A stretch of 56,940 nucleotides of DNA from JBPRGG01 sp051418075. GTDB taxonomy: Bacteria; Bacteroidota; Bacteroidia; Cytophagales; Cyclobacteriaceae. Of the stretch, positions 45,310 through 53,522 are shown piece by piece (the first letter of the stretch is position 1; every line of letters starts with the position of its first letter). The stretch spans positions 1 to 56,940 of the forward strand of contig JBPRGG010000164.1 in the NCBI GenBank assembly GCA_051418075.1, given 5' to 3'. Both the position numbers and the translations under genes were made by a program. The notes under the pieces were generated by a model. It was given only the letters and a program-made list of their open reading frames with translations, ran no database searches and was not told where the DNA came from.

Positions 45310-46125
45310 TTAGCCTCTTAACAAATCATGAATAATATCCTCTGTAATCCCGGACGTAGAGAATCCGCCATCATGCATCAGGTTTTGCATGGTAACCATT
45401 CTGGTAAAATCTGAAAACATCATTACAATATAATTGGCACAATCAATTGCTTCTGCATTGCCTAAGGGTGACAATTTTTGAGCATAATTATAAAATTCAT
45501 CAAAGCCTTCGATGCCTGTCCCTGCTGTGGTTTTAGTGGGGGATTGAGAAATGGTATTGATCCTGACTTTCTTCAGTTTGGCAAAACGGTATCCATAGCT
45601 TCGGGTGATAGACTCCAGCATGGCCTTGGCTTCAGCCATATCCAGGTAGTGTGGAAAAACCCGCTGAGCGGCAATATAGGATAAAGCCACCACTGATCCC
45701 CATTCATTCATGGCATCTAATTTTTCTGCGGTTTGAAGGACCTTATGCAGGGAAAGGGCAGAAATATCAAGTGTTTTTTGAAAATATTCGTAATTGATTT
45801 CACCGTAAGATCTTCCCTTCCTGATGTTTGGGCTCATTCCTATAGAATGCAGAATAAAATCAATTTTTCCATCCATGATTTCCTGTGATTGTTGGAAAAG
45901 GTGCTCCAAATCAGCCAAAGAGGTAGCATCAGCCGAAATAACTTCAGATTGGCAGGTTTCAGCCAATTGCTGCAATTTACCAAACCTCATGGCGATGGGT
46001 GCATTACTCAACACAAACTCACCCCCTTCTTCCTTTACTTTCAAGGCCGTTTGCCAGGCAATGGAATTTTCATCTAAAGCCCCAAAAATAATTCCTTTCT
46101 TACCTTTTAATAAATTATATGCCAT
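45310..46125 (-). CDS. fabI: Enoyl-[acyl-carrier-protein] reductase (NADH)
   Basis: It reduces enoyl-ACP in the last step of each fatty acid elongation cycle. The 271-residue short-chain dehydrogenase has GKKGIIFGALDENSIAW (cofactor site) and FILHSIGMSP. The catalytic set is Tyr150, Tyr160 and Lys167 in the Y-x6-K spacing of FabI. The protein ends TSGITEDIIHDLLRG. It is followed by ispE with 3 bases between, so both share a promoter in the 553-bp gap upstream. Confidence 0.96.
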   Translation of the reverse strand: MAYNLLKGKKGIIFGALDENSIAWQTALKVKEEGGEFVLSNAPIAMRFGKLQQLAETCQSEVISADATSLADLEHLFQQSQEIMDGKIDFILHSIGMSPNIRKGRSYGEINYEYFQKTLDISALSLHKVLQTAEKLDAMNEWGSVVALSYIAAQRVFPHYLDMAEAKAMLESITRSYGYRFAKLKKVRINTISQSPTKTTAGTGIEGFDEFYNYAQKLSPLGNAEAIDCANYIVMMFSDFTRMVTMQNLMHDGGFSTSGITEDIIHDLLRG

Positions 46126-46678
46126 ATTGCTCGTTTTTTATTGCCAGATTAATTGTTCCTTGGAAAAGGCATGCAAAAATGGTAACTTTTGCTTAAAAAT
46201 CCTTACCTTTTGCTATATCTTTTTCATTAATACAGTTTTGAATAAACCATTCCAATTCTTCAATTATTTTAACCGGATTTTGGTGCCTTTCAATTTTCTG
46301 ACCTGGCAAAACAGCCTGACAGCCAGGCTGAGCGGCTATCTTCTAATTTCTCCTCAAAAAATTTACCTAATGAATTGCCGTAGCAGGGCCATGAAATAAT
46401 TGTGTTTTTTGAAGTAACATGAATCTTTCCGATTGCCTTTGGCATAATATTTTTTTTATATACCTGAACTATTTGACCTGAAAAGGAGATTCAAAATCTC
46501 ATTAATTACAGCTTATGTTTGGCCTGTACAGCTTATTTCAGACCAGTGTCAGCATTTTTTATTATTCATTATAGGGTTCAGAAATACGATAAGGCATGAG
46601 AAAAGTCATTTTTTCCTATTGTATATTTTCTATATTTGCCCACATTGTCAATTAATTAATTTCAACAATCACTATACA
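46126..46678. other. 553-bp divergent intergenic region
   Basis: It separates fabI-ispE (minus) from the etf operon (plus). It holds the etf promoter at 46631-46638 and a hairpin CAGCCTG-ACAGC-CAGGCTG at 46312-46330. No gene is supported; a plus-strand frame reaching 46399 is the antisense shadow of fabI extended into the gap. Confidence 0.6.
46631..46638 (+). promoter_or_regulatory. -7 element of the etfB-etfA-acyl-CoA dehydrogenase operon
   Basis: TATATTTG matches TAnnTTTG exactly and is followed about 40 bases later by the etfB ATG. No strict -33 TTTG is found, but a T-rich stretch lies near 46608. Its position shows that an in-frame ATG at 46619 lies upstream of the transcript and is not the start. 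Confidence 0.55.
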
Positions 46679-47554
46679 ATGAAGGCATTAAAAATTATTG
46701 TGCTGGCCAAGCAAGTTCCCGATACGCGTAATGTGGGGAAAGATGCCATGAAGGCAGATGGAACCGTAAACCGCAGCGTTTTACCAGCTATTTTCAATCC
46801 CGAGGATCTTAATGCACTGGAACAAGCTTTAAGAATCAAAGACCGGTACAAAGGCACCACCGTTACCATTCTTACCATGGGACCGGGAAGGGCAGCAGAA
46901 GTCATTCGTGAAGGTCTGTACAGGGGAGCCGATTATGGAATCCTGATCACTGATCGTAAATTTGCCGGATCAGATACTCTGGCTACTTCATATACCATCT
47001 CCCAGGCAATCCGGAAAATGGAACCTTATGACCTGATCATCTGCGGCAGACAAGCCATTGATGGAGATACAGCACAGGTAGGTCCGCAGATTGCTGAAAA
47101 ATTGCAGATTCCCCAGATAACCTATGCTGAGGAAGTTATAGCAGTAGGAAATAAAGATATCAAGATCAAGCGTAGACTGGAACGAGGGGTTGAAACTGTT
47201 TCATCATCACGGCCGGTTTTAATTACAGTACACAGCTCTGCCCCAGCCTGCCGGGCCAGGAATGCCAAAAGATTGATGAAGTATAAACACGCCAGTACGG
47301 TCACAGAGCTGCAGGATGATACAGAAGATTATATTCAACTGCATAAAAACCGGCCCTACCTTGATATTGAAGAATGGACTGTAGACAACCTCAGTGCTGA
47401 TGATCAATATCTTGGATTAACAGGCTCTCCCACCAAGGTTAAAAAGATCATGAATGTGGTTTTTACTGCCAAAGAATCAAAGATCCTGAAAGCCACAGAC
47501 GATGACATTGAAGATTTAATGAAGGAGCTCATTGATAATCATACCTTAGGTTAA
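46679..47554 (+). CDS. etfB: Electron transfer flavoprotein beta subunit
   Basis: It carries electrons from acyl-CoA dehydrogenases to the respiratory chain together with EtfA. The 291-residue product begins MKALKIIVLAKQVPDT and has the ETF-beta core (FNPEDLNALEQALRIKD, CGRQAIDGDTAQVGPQIAEKL, APACRARNAKRLMKYK). A longer in-frame start at 46619 would add 20 Cys/Asn-rich residues, but it lies before the -7 box and has no family counterpart, so the start at 46679 is preferred. It is about 40 residues longer than typical EtfB, mainly at the C terminus. It starts the etfB-etfA-dehydrogenase operon. Confidence 0.95.
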   Translation: MKALKIIVLAKQVPDTRNVGKDAMKADGTVNRSVLPAIFNPEDLNALEQALRIKDRYKGTTVTILTMGPGRAAEVIREGLYRGADYGILITDRKFAGSDTLATSYTISQAIRKMEPYDLIICGRQAIDGDTAQVGPQIAEKLQIPQITYAEEVIAVGNKDIKIKRRLERGVETVSSSRPVLITVHSSAPACRARNAKRLMKYKHASTVTELQDDTEDYIQLHKNRPYLDIEEWTVDNLSADDQYLGLTGSPTKVKKIMNVVFTAKESKILKATDDDIEDLMKELIDNHTLG

Positions 47555-47583
47555 TAGTTTTTACCCTCAAAAATTAAATAACA

Positions 47584-48603
47584 GTGAATAATATTTTTGT
47601 ATATTGTGAAATAGAAGACGGACAGGTAATTGATGTCAGTCTGGAATTGCTTACCAAAGGCAGAAAGTTAGCCAATGAGCTTAAATGCCAGTTAGAAGCC
47701 ATTGTATTGGGATCGAATCTCAATGGCATTCAGGAACAAATTTTTCCATATGGTGTGGATATGCTGCATATTGGAGAGCATGAAAAATTATACCCTTACC
47801 TCACACTGCCTCATGCATCCATTGTTTCCAATTTGTTTGAATCTGAAAAACCCCAGGCGGCATTATTCGGCGCCACGTCTATTGGGCGGGACCTGGCCCC
47901 CAGGGTGGCCTCAGCTCTCAAGTGCGGACTCACTGCAGATTGTACCAGTCTGGAAATCGGAGATCATTATGATAAAAAAACCAAAACCCAGTATGATCAT
48001 CTATTGTACCAGATAAGGCCGGCTTTTGGAGGCAACATCATTGCTACCATTATCAATCCCGATACCAGGCCACAGATGGCTACCGTGCGCGAAGGTGTGA
48101 TGAAAAAAGAAGTAGTTTCAGATTCCTTTCAGGGAGATATCAAAAAAATAGCAGTGGAAAAAATGATGAAGGAATCTGATTTTGTAGTGAAGATCATTGA
48201 GAGGCACATTGAGAAGCAAAAAATTAACATTAAAAATGCACCTATCATAGTATCCGGAGGGTATGGGGTAGGGTCGAGATCAAATTTTGATTTGTTATTT
48301 GAGTTGGCCGAAGTATTAGGAGGTGAAGTAGGCGGATCCAGAGCAGCAGTGGATGCAGGATACATTACCCACGAGCGTCAGATCGGGCAAACCGGCATCA
48401 CAGTGCGGCCCAAATTATATATCGCTTGCGGCATTTCCGGAGCGGTACAGCATCGGGCCGGCATGCAGGAGTCAGCCATGATCATTGCCATTAACAATGA
48501 TCCCAAAGCGCCTATCAATAGTATTGCTGATTACGCTATTCAGGGAAATGTAGAGGATGTAATCCCCAAAATGATCAAGTTCTACAAAAGGAACAGTAAA
48601 TAA
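47584..48603 (+). CDS. etfA: Electron transfer flavoprotein alpha subunit
   Basis: It binds FAD and forms the heterodimer with EtfB. The 339-residue product begins with GTG (47584). The C-terminal FAD region is clear: SGGYGVGSRSNFDLLFELAE, VGGSRAAVDAGYI, QIGQTGITVRPKLYIACGIS and GAVQHRAGMQ. It lies 29 bp after etfB and 32 bp before the acyl-CoA dehydrogenase, giving an operon for beta-oxidation or related dehydrogenation. Confidence 0.96.
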   Translation: MNNIFVYCEIEDGQVIDVSLELLTKGRKLANELKCQLEAIVLGSNLNGIQEQIFPYGVDMLHIGEHEKLYPYLTLPHASIVSNLFESEKPQAALFGATSIGRDLAPRVASALKCGLTADCTSLEIGDHYDKKTKTQYDHLLYQIRPAFGGNIIATIINPDTRPQMATVREGVMKKEVVSDSFQGDIKKIAVEKMMKESDFVVKIIERHIEKQKINIKNAPIIVSGGYGVGSRSNFDLLFELAEVLGGEVGGSRAAVDAGYITHERQIGQTGITVRPKLYIACGISGAVQHRAGMQESAMIIAINNDPKAPINSIADYAIQGNVEDVIPKMIKFYKRNSK

Positions 48604-48635
48604 CCTAAATTATCTAAAGCTTTAAATCGAATAAA

Positions 48636-50339
48636 ATGCCTAATTTTTATAAAGACAATCCCAACCTGAAATTTCATCTGAACCATCCTTTGATGAATAA
48701 AATAGTATCTCTGAAAGAAAATGATTTTTCAGACCGAGAAAAGTATGATTATGCCCCCCTTGATTTTGAAGATGCCATGGATAACTATGACAAGGTGCTG
48801 GAAATTGTGGGCGATGTTTGTGGTAATGTGTTGAGTAAAAATGCTGAGGAGGTAGATAAAGTAGGAGCTAGCCTGGAAAACAACGAAGTAATCTATGCTC
48901 CCGGAACCCAGGAAAACCTGAATGCCCTGATCGAAGCCGGTATGATGGGGATGTCTCTGCCCAGAAAATATGATGGTTTAAACTTCCCAATTACACCTTA
49001 TGTCATGGCTGCAGAAATTGTATCGCGGGCGGATGCAGGGTTTGCCAATATCTGGGGGCTGCAGGATTGTGCTGAAACCATCAATGAATTTGGTTCTGAA
49101 GAGATTAAAAATGAATTCCTCCCCAGGTTCGTACAGGGAGAAACAGGGGCGATGGACCTGACCGAACCAGATGCAGGATCTGATCTGCAATCTGTACAGT
49201 TCAAAGCTACCTATAACAAAGAAAAAGATACCTGGTACCTGAACGGGGTAAAAAGATTTATAACCAATGGAGATGCCAATATTTCGCTGGTTTTGGCCCG
49301 GTCAGAGGATGGCACCATAGATGGCCGGGGTTTATCCTTATTTGTGTATGACCGGTCGCATAAAGCTGTAACAATCAGAAGGTTGGAAAACAAATTAGGC
49401 ATTAAAGGCTCTCCCACCTGCGAATTGGTGTTTAAAAATGCACCGGCCAAACTGGTGGGTGACCGTAAAATGGGACTGATCAAATATGTAATGTCATTGA
49501 TGAATGCTGCCCGATTGGGCATAGGGGCACAATCAGTGGGCATCGCCGAAGCAGCTTATCGTGAAGCTTATAAATATGCCCAGGAAAGGGCCCAGTTCGG
49601 TAAGCCAATCATCACTTTTCCTGCTGTTTATGAAATGTTGACCACCATGCGGGTAAAGCTGAATGCCATGCGTTCCCTGCTATATGAGACCGCCCGTTTT
49701 GTGGATATTTATAAAAATTATATGCACCTTGCCGGGGAAAGGTCCCTGGATGGTGACGAAAGAAAGGAACTTAAACATTACCAGAGGTTATCTGATGTAT
49801 TTACCCCGTTATTAAAATTGGTCTCCAGCGAGTACTGCAATCAGATTGCCTATGATGCCATCCAGGTGCATGGGGGCACAGGATACATGAAGGATTTTCC
49901 GGTTGAGCGTATTTTCCGTGATGCCAGGATCACCTCCATTTATGAGGGCACCTCTCAGTTGCAGGTGGTAGCTGCCATTAGGGGTGTCAATACAGGAATA
50001 TATCTTAACCAGATGCAATATTATGCTGACCTGGAAGTCAATCCTGAATTAATGTACCTGAAGCGGATCTTAGGATTTATGACCGGAGAATATGAAAATG
50101 CAGTGAAACAGGTGATGGCTGTAAATGATACGGAATATACTGATTTCCATGCCCGGCGCCTGGTTGAAATGGCAGGTAATATTATCATGGGATACTTGTT
50201 GGTAATGGATGCTGAACGCAATGATGATTTCCAGAATTGTGCTGAGATCTTTATCAAAAAAGGGGAGGCATCCAATAAGGAAAAAGCTTATTATATCGAA
50301 AAATCCGAATACAAAGACCTGGGGGTATACAAACAATAA
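48636..50339 (+). CDS. Acyl-CoA dehydrogenase
   Basis: This FAD enzyme introduces a double bond into acyl-CoA and passes electrons to EtfAB, encoded just upstream. The 567-residue protein has the N-terminal helical domain, the beta domain (TGAMDLTEPDAGSDLQSVQF), and the C-terminal helical domain with the proposed catalytic base Glu437 in IYEGTSQLQ and the FAD loop QVHGGTGYMKDFPVERI. A further C-terminal extension (about 470-567) makes it longer than the classic 380-residue forms, as is common for Bacteroidota paralogues. Chain-length preference is unknown. Confidence 0.95.
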   Translation: MPNFYKDNPNLKFHLNHPLMNKIVSLKENDFSDREKYDYAPLDFEDAMDNYDKVLEIVGDVCGNVLSKNAEEVDKVGASLENNEVIYAPGTQENLNALIEAGMMGMSLPRKYDGLNFPITPYVMAAEIVSRADAGFANIWGLQDCAETINEFGSEEIKNEFLPRFVQGETGAMDLTEPDAGSDLQSVQFKATYNKEKDTWYLNGVKRFITNGDANISLVLARSEDGTIDGRGLSLFVYDRSHKAVTIRRLENKLGIKGSPTCELVFKNAPAKLVGDRKMGLIKYVMSLMNAARLGIGAQSVGIAEAAYREAYKYAQERAQFGKPIITFPAVYEMLTTMRVKLNAMRSLLYETARFVDIYKNYMHLAGERSLDGDERKELKHYQRLSDVFTPLLKLVSSEYCNQIAYDAIQVHGGTGYMKDFPVERIFRDARITSIYEGTSQLQVVAAIRGVNTGIYLNQMQYYADLEVNPELMYLKRILGFMTGEYENAVKQVMAVNDTEYTDFHARRLVEMAGNIIMGYLLVMDAERNDDFQNCAEIFIKKGEASNKEKAYYIEKSEYKDLGVYKQ

Positions 50340-50402
50340 ATGTGATAAGCTGACATTGTCAATTAATTTGAAGAAGAATAAACCAATCCTGGAAAGGCTG
50401 AA

Positions 50403-50882
50403 TTATTCTTCTTCTTTTTTAGCCACCTTAATACCTACTGAAACAATCTCAGGCAGAGAATCCCGCCGCATATATTGTTCCAGTTTCAATACATGCAGAC
50501 CGGCTAATTTTAAATCGTAACCCTCTAAAACAGGAAACTCATGACTGTAAATATCACCCAGTCCACTGCCCATTGGTTTCCCAGTCTTTGAATTAAATAA
50601 TTGCTGGTTGATCAGTTTGGAAGTGAGGGGATTGCCCAGGGAGTCTTCCAGGTAATACTTAATATAAATATTCTGAAAGGGATAAGCCACTGTATTACGC
50701 AAAGTTAATAATACCTGATATTCCCGGGAAGGATCCGGAACCTGAAATCGAAAAGTAGCCAGCGAATCAACATGCCAATACCTATTGCTAAAATCTATGT
50801 TTTTCTCATAAATTCTATTGCTATCACAGGCTATTAATCCGACCATCCATAATAGCATGAAGAATTTACCCCTTAGTTTCAT
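50403..50882 (-). CDS. gldH: Gliding motility lipoprotein GldH
   Basis: GldH is needed for gliding in Flavobacteria and is widespread in Bacteroidota. The 159-residue product has a lipoprotein signal (LIAC, Cys19) and a typical GldH body (SNRIYEKNIDFSNRYW, YPFQNIYIKYYLEDSLG, GSGLGDIYSHEFP). It is translationally linked to ricT (its ATG shares a base with the ricT stop region). The other gliding genes are not in the window, so motility cannot be concluded from this gene alone. Confidence 0.93.
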   Translation of the reverse strand: MKLRGKFFMLLWMVGLIACDSNRIYEKNIDFSNRYWHVDSLATFRFQVPDPSREYQVLLTLRNTVAYPFQNIYIKYYLEDSLGNPLTSKLINQQLFNSKTGKPMGSGLGDIYSHEFPVLEGYDLKLAGLHVLKLEQYMRRDSLPEIVSVGIKVAKKEEE

Positions 50883-52030
50883 TATTGATCTTTATTATTA
50901 TCCCTATTTTTTCTTCTTTTTTTCCTTCGCTTAGTGCGTTTTTTTCCTTTATCCTTTCTGGAAAACTTCTTGTCCAGTTTTTCCAGGTCACTGTTAATAC
51001 TATCTGTGGTAGCTTCAGGGGCATGATCATCCATTAAACTGGCCGGTGTTTTTCCGTTCTGATTTAACTCCAACAGTTCTTTCACTCTTGTCACTGATAC
51101 CGGATGCCAGGTATTTTCATCATTGTAACTAAACCACATCACCTTCCGGAAGATGTCCGTCTTTTGCAACGTAGCCTCTCCTTTCTCAGTTCGAATAGGT
51201 GATTCTACCAGAGGAATTTCCTGTAAGGCATCCATATAGGTTTCCAATTCATAATTAAGGCAGCATTTTAATCTGCCACACTGACCTGATAGCTTGGAAG
51301 GGTTCAGGGAAAGATTCTGATATCTGGCAGCTGTAGTGGAAACACTTTTGAAATCAGTCAGCCAGGTGGAGCAACAAAGCTCTCTACCACAGCTACCGAT
51401 CCCGCCTAATCTACCTGCTTCCTGACGTAAGCTTATCTGCCTCATTTCCACCCTTATCTTAAATTCACCGGCTAAAATTTTAATCAGTTCTCTGAAGTCA
51501 ACCCGGTCATCGGCTGAATAATAAAAGGTGGCTTTGGTATTATCGGCCTGATATTCTATATCAGACAATTTCATTTCAAGCTTTTGATCCAATATGATCT
51601 GCCGGGTCCGGTAAAGGGTGGGCAATTCCCTTTTTTTAACTTCTTCATATTTCTCCAGGTCTTTGGCAGTGGCTACACGATATATTTTCCTGACCGAATC
51701 ATCATTGACTACCCGCTTTTTCTGCATCTGCAAACGAACCAACTCTCCCTGCAGGGATACATAACCAATATGATGGCCATTAGGAACATCTACTACCACT
51801 GGATCACCAGGGTATAATTCTAGTTTATCTATATTCCGGAAATATTCTTTCCTGCCTCCTTTAAATCTGATTTCTACAACATCAAATTGCTCCTGGATTG
51901 ACAGGTCCATATGAGCCAGCCAATCATAAACATTTAATTTATTACAACCCGAACTGCCACAAGTACCATTACTCCTGCATCCGGGCACAACACCTGATTC
52001 TGTTGTACATGTACTACATCCCGCCATCAC
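50882..52030 (-). CDS. ricT: PSP1-domain protein RicT (YaaT-like)
   Basis: The 382-residue product has a Cys-rich start (about 4-29: CSTC, CRSNGTCGSSGC), a PSP1 core with RLGGIGSCGRELCCSTWL and LSGQCGRLKCCLNYE (about 215-275), and a very basic C terminus (about 350-382, KDKGKKRTKRRKKRRKN). The core cysteines match those that bind an iron-sulfur cluster in Bacillus RicT, which works with RicA and RicF in RNA maturation; those partners are not in the window. It overlaps gldH by one base and lies downstream of purD. The N-terminal Cys motif is extra relative to Bacillus RicT. Confidence 0.93.
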   Translation of the reverse strand: MMAGCSTCTTESGVVPGCRSNGTCGSSGCNKLNVYDWLAHMDLSIQEQFDVVEIRFKGGRKEYFRNIDKLELYPGDPVVVDVPNGHHIGYVSLQGELVRLQMQKKRVVNDDSVRKIYRVATAKDLEKYEEVKKRELPTLYRTRQIILDQKLEMKLSDIEYQADNTKATFYYSADDRVDFRELIKILAGEFKIRVEMRQISLRQEAGRLGGIGSCGRELCCSTWLTDFKSVSTTAARYQNLSLNPSKLSGQCGRLKCCLNYELETYMDALQEIPLVESPIRTEKGEATLQKTDIFRKVMWFSYNDENTWHPVSVTRVKELLELNQNGKTPASLMDDHAPEATTDSINSDLEKLDKKFSRKDKGKKRTKRRKKRRKNRDNNKDQ

Positions 52031-52067
52031 CTTATCTATGATTTATAATTTTCAGTTTCACTTATTT

Positions 52068-52107
52068 ACAGCAGGAACACGTAAGTCAATCCATTATTTC
52101 CTGCTGT
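52068..52107 (-). terminator. Hairpin between purD and ricT
   Basis: ACAGCAGGAA (52068-52077) pairs with TTCCTGCTGT (52098-52107) in a perfect 10-bp stem with a 20-nt loop. No T-run follows it on the minus strand, so termination after purD is possible but uncertain. Confidence 0.4.
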
Positions 52108-52155
52108 TCTAATCTATAAATATAACAAACAATAAAATTAATCAAATAAAATTAC

Positions 52156-53445
52156 TTATATTTTGTAGTTTAGTAAATCTTTGCCAATGTCTTTTCGATA
52201 GTAAATATTGTCCCAACATACCTGTAAAGCGGCCTGGTAAGCTTTTTCCCGGGCCTGGTTCAGATCCGGAGCCAGGCATGTCAAAGCAGTTACCCGCCCT
52301 CCGTTAGTGACTACCTGGCCGTCCGCATCAATTTTGGTTCCGGCATGGAACACCAGAGCTTCCTTTACCTGGTCCAGACCAGTGATGGGTTTTCCTTTAT
52401 CGTATTTATCGGGGTATCCCCCTGCTACCTGTACCACAGTGATAGCTGTTTGAGGATCTATTTGTAAAGCAATTTTATCAAGTCCTTTGTTAGCAACCGC
52501 AGAGAAAACCTCCACAAAATCATTATTAATACGGGGAATCACTACCTGAGCCTCCGGATCTCCCATCCTTACATTATACTCTATGACATAAGGATCACCA
52601 TTTACATTCATCAGGCCAATAAATATAAAACCCTTGTATTGTATACCCTGAGCTTTTAACCCGTCGATGGTGGGGCGTATGACGCGGGTGACGACTTTTT
52701 GCAGGAATTCCGGACCAGCAAACACCACCGGGGAAACAGCCCCCATTCCACCGGTATTTGGACCTGAATCATTTTCACCAATTCTTTTGTAATCCTTTGC
52801 TTCAGGTAACAGGATATAATTGGATCCGTCAGTTAATACAAATACAGATAATTCAATTCCTGAAAGGTATTCTTCAATAACTACTTTTTCTGAAGCCTTG
52901 CCAAATTTTTGGTCCAGCAGCATTTCTTTCAGAGATGTTTTGGCTTTTTCCAGGTTGTCAATGATTAACACTCCTTTGCCAGCGGCCAGTCCATCAGCTT
53001 TTAAAACATAGGGAGCTGATAAAGCTTCCAAAAACCGGTAGCCATCCTCTAATAAAGGCGCTGTAAATGTTTTAGATCTGGCTGTAGGAATATTATTATC
53101 CAGCATAAAATTTTTAGCAAAATCCTTGCTTCCCTCCAGCCGGGCCCCGGACTGGTCCGGCCCTATCATCATGACATCTTTCAATTCTGGATCTTTTTCA
53201 AAATTATCCACTAATCCCTGTACTAAAGGGGCTTCCGGCCCTACCACTACCATTTCCACATGGTGTTCCAAAACGAATTTTTTCAGCTGAGTCAATTCAT
53301 TCGGGTTGATATCTACATTGGTGGCTATACTTGCAGTACCTGCATTGCCAGGGATGACATACAATTGATCACATTTGCTGCTTTGGCTGATCTTCCAGGT
53401 CAGAACATGTTCCCGACCCCCAGATCCGATAATTAATACATTCAT
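52156..53445 (-). CDS. purD: Phosphoribosylamine-glycine ligase
   Basis: It joins glycine to phosphoribosylamine in purine synthesis. The 429-residue ATP-grasp enzyme starts MNVLIIGSGGREHVLTW, and contains VVVGPEAPLVQGLVD, YVLKADGLAAGKGVLI, LLPEAKDYKRIGENDSGPNT, GGMGAVSP and EYNVRMGDPEAQVV. Length is normal. It lies 77 bp downstream of recQ on the same strand and 125 bp before ricT. Confidence 0.97.
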   Translation of the reverse strand: MNVLIIGSGGREHVLTWKISQSSKCDQLYVIPGNAGTASIATNVDINPNELTQLKKFVLEHHVEMVVVGPEAPLVQGLVDNFEKDPELKDVMMIGPDQSGARLEGSKDFAKNFMLDNNIPTARSKTFTAPLLEDGYRFLEALSAPYVLKADGLAAGKGVLIIDNLEKAKTSLKEMLLDQKFGKASEKVVIEEYLSGIELSVFVLTDGSNYILLPEAKDYKRIGENDSGPNTGGMGAVSPVVFAGPEFLQKVVTRVIRPTIDGLKAQGIQYKGFIFIGLMNVNGDPYVIEYNVRMGDPEAQVVIPRINNDFVEVFSAVANKGLDKIALQIDPQTAITVVQVAGGYPDKYDKGKPITGLDQVKEALVFHAGTKIDADGQVVTNGGRVTALTCLAPDLNQAREKAYQAALQVCWDNIYYRKDIGKDLLNYKI

Positions 53446-53522
53446 AATCAGGTTTTATCAAAAAATTAAAAATAGACACCAGGATGCTTTTTATCAAGCA
53501 GGCGTCATCAAGTTAAACAATA

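Noticed and set aside
45824..46399. Plus-strand 191-codon frame as a gene
   Set aside because: Its first half is antisense to fabI and its second half is AT-rich spacer; the composition is not protein-like.
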